64,000 nt of DNA from UBA1794 sp031552405 (GTDB taxonomy: Bacteria; Bacteroidota; Bacteroidia; Bacteroidales; Bacteroidaceae), in the NCBI GenBank assembly GCA_031552405.1, contig JAVBMN010000011.1:62001-126000 (forward strand), written 5' to 3'. Shown piece by piece: positions 8,249-15,582 of the stretch (the stretch's first letter is position 1; every line of letters begins with the position of its first letter). The notes beneath the pieces are model-generated. The model had not been told where the DNA came from and ran no database searches. It saw only the letters and a program-made list of their open reading frames with translations. A program made the position numbers and the translations under genes.

Positions 8249-8929
8249 ATGAAAACAAAGATTCAATCCATACTGATAGCTCTCCTGATGGGGGCTGCAG
8301 TAAGTATATCGGCTCAGAGCCAGAATACGTCGGCCTCTAGCTCAGGACTAACTCCCGAACAAGTAGCTCAGAGAGAAACTGATTGGATGACCAAAGATCT
8401 ATCTTTGACCAGCGATCAGCAAGATAAGATCCAGGCGATCAATCTCAAGTATGCACAACAGCGAAGTGCAGCTGTAGCCAAAATGGAAGCTACAGGCAAG
8501 CTGCTCACCTCCAAAGAACGTAAAGAACTGAAAGAAGATACCGAGAAAAGTATTAAGGCCGAAGAGTCTGAATACAAGAAAACGCTGACTTCTTATCAGT
8601 ATAAACTGTACAAAAAGAATAAGGATGCCGCCGAGGCGGAATTGAGAGACGAGATTACCACAGCAAAATCTGTTGGAAAGGCCGCTGCTGCTACAGCGGT
8701 TAGCTCCTCTTCAAAGGCTACTACTGCCACTTCTACTGCGTTATCTGCTACAACCTCCGCTCCTGCTGCTGCAACTAATGCAGTGGCTACTCCGGCTGCT
8801 GCCGTTTCAACTGCTGTCTCTGCTACAACTGCCGCTCCTGCTGCCGCTACTTCTGCTGTTCCGGCTGCTGCGACTAACGCAGTGGCTACCCCGGCTACGG
8901 TTGCTCCGACAACTGGAGCTACAAAGTAA
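8249..8929 (+). CDS. Secreted protein with Ala/Thr-rich repeat tail, function unknown
   Basis: 226 residues with a signal peptide (MKTKIQSILIALLMGAAVSISAQ, cut after SAQ). Residues 35-130 are helical and charged (SLTSDQQDKIQAINLKYAQQ, SKERKELKEDTEKSIKAEE) and resemble the Spy/CpxP-like or DUF4890-like small periplasmic proteins of Bacteroidales. From about residue 145 to the end it is nearly pure Ala, Thr, Val, Ser and Pro; the segment APAAATNAVATPA occurs twice as part of an internal duplication. No function is proposed beyond a periplasmic or surface location. The gap before it (8054-8248) shows nothing clear. Confidence 0.7.
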   Translation: MKTKIQSILIALLMGAAVSISAQSQNTSASSSGLTPEQVAQRETDWMTKDLSLTSDQQDKIQAINLKYAQQRSAAVAKMEATGKLLTSKERKELKEDTEKSIKAEESEYKKTLTSYQYKLYKKNKDAAEAELRDEITTAKSVGKAAAATAVSSSSKATTATSTALSATTSAPAAATNAVATPAAAVSTAVSATTAAPAAATSAVPAAATNAVATPATVAPTTGATK

Positions 8930-8955
8930 TAGAAGCTTTTATTAGTATATGAATA

Positions 8956-8991
8956 TAGGGGCTGTCTCATTGTATTTTGAGACAGCCCCTA
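8956..8991. terminator. Bidirectional terminator-like hairpin
   Basis: TAGGGGCTGTCTCA (8956-8969) pairs perfectly with TGAGACAGCCCCTA (8978-8991) around an 8-base loop, between two convergent genes. GGGGCTGTCTCA hairpins of this kind are familiar as dispersed repeats in Bacteroidales. Confidence 0.75.
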
Positions 8992-9015
8992 AAGATTAAT
9001 GTGTTATTCAGAATA

Positions 9016-12000
9016 TTACAGAATAATCTTGAAAGAATGCAGACCCACCTGTACCAGTAGTCCTGAATGTTCCAGATTCCTTACCGGAAAGGTGTATAAG
9101 AGGTTGCTGTTTAGCGCTGTTTGTTTCAGCAGTCTGCCACTCAGGTCGGAAAGGATAAGAAGGGCATCTTCCGGACTTTTCACTGTGAGTATCCCGTCAT
9201 GGAAATATACCTCGGGGAGTGTCTGACTTACTTCGGTGACAGAGGTTGGAGTGAGATTTACTTTTATCTCCTCGCCGGTATAGGTAACCATTTGGTTCAC
9301 ATACGAAGAGGGGGCATCTCCTGCTCCGTTTTCGGGAGTCACGTATACGATGTGGAAGGTTCTGTTCTGTAACATTCCTTCAAAGCTTCCTTTTCGTTTG
9401 CCCAGTACCAGCTCGCGTGAGGCATCGTTCCATGTAAACGGTATTTCCGAATAAAGTCCCTTTTCGTAGTTGTAGTTATCGGCTTCGTCTTCATAGAGAA
9501 CGAAGGAACCATCGGCACCCGGGTATACACGGACCTCAAGGGCATCCCATTTCTTTTCGCCGGAGTATTGTACTTTCGGACCCCAAGGGAGGATGCTTCC
9601 TGCCTTTACATAGAGGGGGAGTACATCAAGAGGTGTTTTCTTTTGAACGGATGCGCCACCGGATAACGACTCTCCTGTCCAGAAATCAATCCATTTTGTT
9701 CCGGCGGGCAGGTATACACTGCGATTATCGGATACTGTTAACTCTTCCAGCTTGGGGGCTACAAGGAAGGAACGGCCGTATAGATATTGATCTTTGATGC
9801 CCAGACATTTTGCATCATTTCCGAACTCAAGATGCAAAGCTCTCATGAATGATCCCCCATGGTGGGTTACTTCCCAAGCAGTGCTGTAGGAATAGGGGAG
9901 CAGGCGGTAACGCAGGTTGATGAACTTCTCAATTGCATCGAAGTAAGCGGTTCCGCGTGTGCCGAACTGGTAGATCTCACGGGGTGTATTGGTCCCGTGC
10001 GAGCGCATCATCGGGCAGAAGGTGGCGAACTGTGCCCAGCGTACATAGAGTTCCCGATACGCAGCGTTGCCGGATCCGCCGGAATAGCCTACGAAGAATC
10101 CTCCTATATCCGAGTTCCAGTAGGGGATACCGCACATGGTAAAGTTCAGGGCGGCAGGTATTTGTTTGCGCAGAGTGGCAAAGCTGGCGGTCACGTCTCC
10201 GCTCCAGGTATTGGCGGCATAACGTTGTTGCCCGGCAAAGGCGGAGCGTGTCAGTATGTTCACACGTTTGTCACTGGAAACTGCACGTTGATGGTCGTAG
10301 ATTCCTCCTACATGAGAGATTGGGAATGCGTTACGCACGCTTCGGAGGGTACCCAGATGAGTGGGTAAGTCGAAGTCGCTTTCTTTGAGATTCAAATGGT
10401 CGGGCTCTGTAGAATCCAGCCACCAACCGTCAAATCCATGGTCGTACAATCCGGATTTCATGTATCTCCAGTAAATATCCCGTGCTTCGGGGTTGTATAC
10501 ATCATACGGTTTTGTGCCGGAGTTGGGTGGCCAGGTGTCAAAGCCCAGCATCATTCCTTTCGGTTGGAGTTCCTTAGCCTGTGCGGTTTGTGGGCCAAAT
10601 CCCGGCCAGGTTACAATCTTTACCTTGGCGTTCATGGCATGGATTTGATCCACCATTCCCTTTGGATCGGGGTAGGTGGCAGGCACAAAGCTCATTGCAT
10701 TCCAATAGCTGTCGGTTCCCCAGTACTGCCAGTCTTGTATGATACAGTCGAGGGGAACGCCCAAGTCGCGGTATTGTTTTACCACGCCGATTAGCTCGGA
10801 TTGCGAGGCATATCGTTCCTTCGACTGGTAATATCCGAATGTCCATAGAGGCATCATCGGCGCCTGTCCTGTGAGCTCACGCATTTGGGCAATGACTCCG
10901 TCCCCTTGATCTGCTTTCAAGATGTAGTAGTCTATTACGTTTCCGGTGGAGTAGAAGCTCATACCCGATTCATTATCCGTAAACGTAGTGGGGGAGTAGT
11001 TGTCCCAGAAGCAGGCGTAGTTTCTGGAAGAATGCACATAGGGTATGCACACCTTCATATTATCCTGGCGCAGGAAGATCTCTTTACCGCGTCTGGACAG
11101 ATCTCCGTCCTGGATTTGTCCCAGACCGTAGATCACCTCGTCCTCCTCCAACAGGAAGGTTTGCTTTATATTGAAACTATTGGTAGTACCGTCTTTGCAG
11201 GGTGTGAACAGGTAGCTCCATGCTTTTTCCTGTGCGAATGTTTCTCCGGACGGTGTACTGAAAGAGAACCGGCCTGAGGAGAGTGAGTAAGTAGCGGTGA
11301 TTTCGGAGGAGCGAATGAGTACATTATCTCCAATTATTTCTGACGATAAGGAAACCTGTTCCGGCTGTTTGGTTACAGAGATGTTGTTGCGTACCACTCC
11401 CAGCCGTTTGGGGTATTTCAGTACACGGGCAATGGAGGGGGAATAGAACTGGAGCCGGATGTCAATTGTATCCTGATGGATCAGGAGCCCGTCTGCTTTT
11501 ACTTCATAAGTGACTTCACGGGGCTCGGGCAGGTAGGCGCTCTTTTCCACAAGGAAGAGCTGGAAGTTGTCAATCTTGAACCAGCCTGCCCCGCTATTGG
11601 TGTTGGTGCCTGTGGCGGTTTTCGTATTGGTTCTTACTCCCAGTTTCAGCACTCCGTCTTCTTTTACTGTTTCTTCCAATACTAAGGTGTGCAGGGGGGT
11701 GTCATCATATCCTAACTTGTCTTCCGGATATACATCCCTGAAGTACAGTTCCTGCGATCCGGCAAAGAGTCGTTGTCCGGCTAAGCGGCTGGCTCCTGTG
11801 GACGAGGCCGACACCATCATGTCCACCATTACTTTATATCGGCCGGGGGCAAGACCTACCACTGTCTGGGCGATCTCGAATTCGGGGATGGAGCTGTTCC
11901 AGATGCCGAAGATGTAGTTGCCGGTCCGGGTTTGCGGGTCTCCGCTGTTCTCTGCGCCGCACCAGGTGAATTGTGTGGAGGCTGGATAGGTCAGTGTCCA

Positions 12001-13065
12001 TCCATCATATTGTCCGGTTTCAAAGCTGGGGTTTACCATCTCTCCTGTGCAATCGGTCTCGGCAATGCCTGCCTCTTCGCATTTCAGGATCATGGCTTCC
12101 AGTTGTTGGCACAGTTCGTCTGTTTCGGTCTTGGTGAGGCTGATAGCTTCGTATTCTGCGGTGCATTTCGCGAGAAGTTGTTGTAGTTTTAGGGCGTATA
12201 GGTACCCCTCAAACTGCGACAGTTTGCTCTGGGCTTCTGTGATAGCCTCATTGAGCTGGGCATAGGCTTTGGCGGAACCTTCTGCCTTAGAGTACAGTTT
12301 TGTAAGAAAGTGGGATGCTTCTTGCAGTTGGGCAAGCGTATAAGTGGTTGCCAGGGCTTTTCGGGCTGCCTCTAAAGCCTCTGAGAATTCATCCATGATG
12401 GGCTTTTCCATGTGACTACCTAATGCTTCGCCCTGTTTAAGTAGCTTGTCCAGCTCATTGGCCACGGTTTGCAGGTAAGGTGTTTCTTCGCTGAGTAGAG
12501 TCAGACGGAAGTTGTCGATCTTAAACCATCCCATCCCATTTCCTCCGGCTACGCCGTTTTGGTCCTTGCCATGGGTGCGTACTCCTATTTTTAAAGTGCC
12601 GTTTGTCACTTCGCTCAGTACAGAGATGGGGTGCAGGGGAGTATTGTCATAACCCAGAAAGTCTTCATAGGCTACATTGTGGTAATAGGTTTCCTGGTTG
12701 CCGGCAAAGACTCGTTGTCCTCCCAGGCGACTGGCGCCTGCGGTAGTAGCGGCCATTTGCATATCTACAGTGAGGCGGTATACCCCATTGGTAAGGCCGG
12801 TGAGTGTCTGGGCAATCTCAAACTCGGGGATGTTTGGGCTCCATATTCCGAAGATGTACGTGCCGGTTTTGGTGGCAGGATCTGCGTCCGAGTTCACTCC
12901 ACACCAGGAGAGACCGGTTTGTCCGGTGAGTGTCCAGCCGTTGTAGTTGCCTGTTTCAAAGCTGGGGTTTGTAATCTTTGAGGTAAAGTCCTGCGCCTGC
13001 ATGGCAGGAAGGATGGCAAATAGCGTCCATGCAGTAAGTAATGCGGATAGAAATGTTCGTTTCAT
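9016..13065 (-). CDS. Secreted GH31 alpha-glycosidase with two N-terminal carbohydrate-binding-like modules and a T9SS-like tail
   Basis: 1349 residues. Signal peptide (cut near MQAQ), then a binding-like domain (about 25-200) with NPSFETGNYNGWTL and GWFKIDNFRL. A helical linker (200-340) leads to a second copy of the same domain (345-510; NPSFETGQYDGWTL, GWFKIDNFQL). The GH31 core follows: catalytic nucleophile D884 in GWWLDSTEPD, likely acid/base D957 in WSGDV, then a DUF5110-type beta domain. The last 70 residues (ILSDLSGRLL ... LHSFKIIL) look like a type A sorting domain of type IX secretion. GH31 enzymes split terminal alpha-linked glucose or xylose; substrate cannot be read here. It lies downstream of a second GH31 gene with a hairpin between them, suggesting one transcript with reduced read-through. 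Confidence 0.9.
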   Translation of the reverse strand: MKRTFLSALLTAWTLFAILPAMQAQDFTSKITNPSFETGNYNGWTLTGQTGLSWCGVNSDADPATKTGTYIFGIWSPNIPEFEIAQTLTGLTNGVYRLTVDMQMAATTAGASRLGGQRVFAGNQETYYHNVAYEDFLGYDNTPLHPISVLSEVTNGTLKIGVRTHGKDQNGVAGGNGMGWFKIDNFRLTLLSEETPYLQTVANELDKLLKQGEALGSHMEKPIMDEFSEALEAARKALATTYTLAQLQEASHFLTKLYSKAEGSAKAYAQLNEAITEAQSKLSQFEGYLYALKLQQLLAKCTAEYEAISLTKTETDELCQQLEAMILKCEEAGIAETDCTGEMVNPSFETGQYDGWTLTYPASTQFTWCGAENSGDPQTRTGNYIFGIWNSSIPEFEIAQTVVGLAPGRYKVMVDMMVSASSTGASRLAGQRLFAGSQELYFRDVYPEDKLGYDDTPLHTLVLEETVKEDGVLKLGVRTNTKTATGTNTNSGAGWFKIDNFQLFLVEKSAYLPEPREVTYEVKADGLLIHQDTIDIRLQFYSPSIARVLKYPKRLGVVRNNISVTKQPEQVSLSSEIIGDNVLIRSSEITATYSLSSGRFSFSTPSGETFAQEKAWSYLFTPCKDGTTNSFNIKQTFLLEEDEVIYGLGQIQDGDLSRRGKEIFLRQDNMKVCIPYVHSSRNYACFWDNYSPTTFTDNESGMSFYSTGNVIDYYILKADQGDGVIAQMRELTGQAPMMPLWTFGYYQSKERYASQSELIGVVKQYRDLGVPLDCIIQDWQYWGTDSYWNAMSFVPATYPDPKGMVDQIHAMNAKVKIVTWPGFGPQTAQAKELQPKGMMLGFDTWPPNSGTKPYDVYNPEARDIYWRYMKSGLYDHGFDGWWLDSTEPDHLNLKESDFDLPTHLGTLRSVRNAFPISHVGGIYDHQRAVSSDKRVNILTRSAFAGQQRYAANTWSGDVTASFATLRKQIPAALNFTMCGIPYWNSDIGGFFVGYSGGSGNAAYRELYVRWAQFATFCPMMRSHGTNTPREIYQFGTRGTAYFDAIEKFINLRYRLLPYSYSTAWEVTHHGGSFMRALHLEFGNDAKCLGIKDQYLYGRSFLVAPKLEELTVSDNRSVYLPAGTKWIDFWTGESLSGGASVQKKTPLDVLPLYVKAGSILPWGPKVQYSGEKKWDALEVRVYPGADGSFVLYEDEADNYNYEKGLYSEIPFTWNDASRELVLGKRKGSFEGMLQNRTFHIVYVTPENGAGDAPSSYVNQMVTYTGEEIKVNLTPTSVTEVSQTLPEVYFHDGILTVKSPEDALLILSDLSGRLLKQTALNSNLLYTFPVRNLEHSGLLVQVGLHSFKIIL

Positions 13066-13109
13066 GATAGTCTTTTCCAGATTCTGTTAGTTAAGTAAGA
13101 AGTATGTAA

Positions 13110-13147
13110 AATGCCTCCGGGAGGTGTGTATACATCCCGGAGGCATT
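13110..13147 (-). terminator. Hairpin between the two GH31 genes
   Basis: AATGCCTCCGGGA (13110-13122) and TCCCGGAGGCATT (13135-13147) form a 13-base perfect stem with a 12-base loop just behind the 13152-15488 gene. It could end or attenuate transcription, or protect the upstream message. Confidence 0.6.
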
Positions 13148-13151
13148 GTGC

Positions 13152-15488
13152 TTAGAAGCGTATTGCTACTTGTTTTCCTTTGTATGAAACCGTTTTCTCC
13201 ACGGGTTTTGCTTGCGGGGTGATGAATACCACCTTGAACTTGCGGCTTTTCAGCATGCCGGGGAAGTTACCTTCACGGTCTTTGAGGGTCAGGGTGCGTG
13301 CTTTCTCATCCCATTGCATAGTAATGGTGCTGTACACTCCCTTTTCGTAGTTGTAGTTGTCATTCTCATCTTCGTAGAAGGTGAAGGTACCGTCGGCTCC
13401 GGCGTATACTCTGAGTTCCAGATTGTCCCACTTCTTCTCGGTGGAGTACTGTACTTTCGGGCCGATGGGGAGGATGGATCCGGCTTTGATGTAGAGGGGA
13501 ATCTCATCAATGGGGGCGTTGCACTGTACGGTTTGGCCGCCGTTGTACTTCTGATTGCTGTAGAACTGGTACCAGTCGGCTCCCTTGGGGAGGTATACGG
13601 GCCAGGTTCTTGCTTCCGGTTTGGTGACCGGGGCTACCAGGATGGAACGGCCGAAGAGGTATTCGCTACCCAGGTCGTGCGTCTTGGTATCGGCGGCGAA
13701 GTCCATGATGAGCGGACGCATAAAGGTGCCGCTGTTGTGGCTTACATCCCAGGAGGTGCTGTAGATGTAGGGCAGCAGGCTGTAGCGCAGGTTGATGGCT
13801 TTCTCCTGTGCATCGAAACACCAGGTGCCACGGTCGCCGAAGTTCCATATCTCGCGGGGCAATTCCGTACCGTGTGAGCGCATCATGGGGCAGAAGGCTC
13901 CGAATTGCATCCAGCGTACGTACAGTTCCTGGTATTTCGGGTTCTTGGGGCCGCCTTCCCTGTTCCATTGTCCGGCAAAGAATCCGCCGATGTCACTGTT
14001 CCAGTTGGGGATACCCATCAGGGTGTAGTTCAGTGCTGCCGGGATTTGTTTTTCCAGCATGTCCCAAGTAGAGCGTACGTCGCCGCTCCAGGTGTTGGAG
14101 CCGTAGCGTTGCTGGCCGATGAATCCGGAACGGGTCAGTATCACCACGCGCTTGTCGCTGTTGACGGCGCGCTGGTGGGTGGCTATTCCGCTGTTGTGCA
14201 TCAGGCTGTAGGCGTTCTTCATACTGCGGTAAGAGCCCAGATGGGTGGGGAGGTCGTAATCGGATTCTTTGCGGTTGATATGGTCGGGTTCAGTAGAGTC
14301 CAGCCACCAGCCGTCGTTGCCTATGTAGCTGAAGATACCTTTGTTCAGGTACCGCCAGTAGATATCACGGGCCTCGGGGTTATAGGCGTCATAGGGGCGG
14401 GCGCTGCTCTTAGGTGGCCAGGTGTCGAAGTTGATAATCATATTCTTGCTGTCGAATTCCTTGCGCTGGTCGGTCTTCAGACTGAAACCGGGCCATGCTA
14501 CGATGAGCAGTTTGGCGTGTTCCTTATGAATCTCATCCACCCATTTCTTAGGGTCGGGGAAGCGCTTGGTATCGAAGCTGTGGGAGTTCCAGATGCTGTC
14601 ATTCTCATATTCGGGCCAGTAGCGCCAGTCCTGGATCATGACGTCGATGGGGATTTGCAGCTCGCGGTATTTCTTTAATACGGCCAGGCTCTCGTCCTGA
14701 GTCTGGTAACGCTCCTTGCTTTGGAAGAAACCGTAGGCCCACAGGGGTAGCATGGGCGACTGCCCTGTCAGGTCGCGCACCTGGGCCACGACACCATCCG
14801 CCGTTCCGCCGTACATAAAGTAGTAATCGGCGCAATGTCCCAGTCCTTCAAAGGAAAGTTCCTGCTGGTTATCGTTGAACTCCGAGATGGAATAGTTGTC
14901 CCAATACACGGCATATCCTTTGATGGACATGAAGTAGGGGGAATAGGTAAACATATTCTCATTCTGCATGTGGTGGCTGGAGTTGCGGCGGTTGAAGTGG
15001 TTGTCCATCACTTGGCCTACGCCGTATACAGCCTCGTCTTTATCCAGCAGAAAACCTTCGCGGATGGTATAAGATGGCGTACCAGCATCGTTTTTAGGCG
15101 TGAACTGTGTGCCGTAATCCTTGTCGGCAAGTAGCGGAGCACCTGCGGCGGTGAAGAAGCGGATGCCTCCTGTCTGAGGATTTACTTCTACCTTCAGCGC
15201 CTCACTTTTCAGCGTGAGTTGCTTTGCCTCCTGCTTGTATTCAACAGCGGTGGAAGAAGGGGTTTTGGTAACTACGAGGCTTTCCTTCTTATAAGGTACA
15301 CCTTCGGGAGTTTTGTACACGCGGACAATGGTGGGCGAGTAGAACTCTACCTGAATATCCATTCCCTGAGTGCTGCCTTTTGCGCCTTGTGCGGTGCGCT
15401 GAAAGGTTTGCGCCTCCATTGCCGGAGCACTGAGGAGCATTGCAAAGGCCAGTAAAGAGCCTGCCTTTTTTAGGTAAGTCATTTTCAT
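13152..15488 (-). CDS. Secreted GH31 alpha-glycosidase (alpha-xylosidase/alpha-glucosidase type)
   Basis: 778 residues. Signal peptide (LLAFAMLLSAPAMEAQ) followed directly by the GH31 N-terminal beta domain, without the extra modules of its neighbour. The catalytic nucleophile is D397 in WWLDSTEPD and the likely acid/base is D470 in WSGDV. The DUF5110-type C-terminal domain is present (LELRVYAGADGTFTFYEDEND). The core is closely similar to that of the 1349-residue neighbour (shared QSKERY, DVMIQDW/DCIIQDW, WPGF, PEARDIYWRY), so the pair arose by duplication or paired acquisition. It probably acts in the periplasm on alpha-linked oligosaccharides. The promoter lies at 15526-15558; the SusR-type regulator is next upstream. 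Confidence 0.9.
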   Translation of the reverse strand: MKMTYLKKAGSLLAFAMLLSAPAMEAQTFQRTAQGAKGSTQGMDIQVEFYSPTIVRVYKTPEGVPYKKESLVVTKTPSSTAVEYKQEAKQLTLKSEALKVEVNPQTGGIRFFTAAGAPLLADKDYGTQFTPKNDAGTPSYTIREGFLLDKDEAVYGVGQVMDNHFNRRNSSHHMQNENMFTYSPYFMSIKGYAVYWDNYSISEFNDNQQELSFEGLGHCADYYFMYGGTADGVVAQVRDLTGQSPMLPLWAYGFFQSKERYQTQDESLAVLKKYRELQIPIDVMIQDWRYWPEYENDSIWNSHSFDTKRFPDPKKWVDEIHKEHAKLLIVAWPGFSLKTDQRKEFDSKNMIINFDTWPPKSSARPYDAYNPEARDIYWRYLNKGIFSYIGNDGWWLDSTEPDHINRKESDYDLPTHLGSYRSMKNAYSLMHNSGIATHQRAVNSDKRVVILTRSGFIGQQRYGSNTWSGDVRSTWDMLEKQIPAALNYTLMGIPNWNSDIGGFFAGQWNREGGPKNPKYQELYVRWMQFGAFCPMMRSHGTELPREIWNFGDRGTWCFDAQEKAINLRYSLLPYIYSTSWDVSHNSGTFMRPLIMDFAADTKTHDLGSEYLFGRSILVAPVTKPEARTWPVYLPKGADWYQFYSNQKYNGGQTVQCNAPIDEIPLYIKAGSILPIGPKVQYSTEKKWDNLELRVYAGADGTFTFYEDENDNYNYEKGVYSTITMQWDEKARTLTLKDREGNFPGMLKSRKFKVVFITPQAKPVEKTVSYKGKQVAIRF

Positions 15489-15510
15489 GATACTGTTAGA
15501 TTATTGATAC

Positions 15511-15575
15511 TTGTTTCAACGAAGGCAAAGGTAGGCGGAATGAGGGGGAGGGCGACAACAACCACGTTGAAACAA
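15511..15575. promoter_or_regulatory. Candidate operator flanking the GH31 promoter
   Basis: TTGTTTCAACG (15511-15521) and CGTTGAAACAA (15565-15575) are perfect inverted repeats on either side of the -7/-33 elements. CACGTTGA also occurs as a direct repeat 21 bases apart (15563-15570 and 15584-15591), the spacing of two helical turns common for AraC-type half-sites. This makes it a good candidate binding region for the regulator encoded next door. Confidence 0.5.
15526..15558 (-). promoter_or_regulatory. Promoter of the GH31 gene pair
   Basis: On the reverse strand TACCTTTG (15526-15533) is the -7 box and TTG (15556-15558) lies 22 bases upstream. The leader to the start codon at 15488 is about 30 bases. 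Confidence 0.6.
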
Positions 15576-15582
15576 ACAATAC

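Noticed and set aside
9859..10368. Forward frames of 130-170 codons opposite the GH31 genes
   Set aside because: Shadows of the strongly supported reverse-strand coding sequence; products are low in recognisable motifs.
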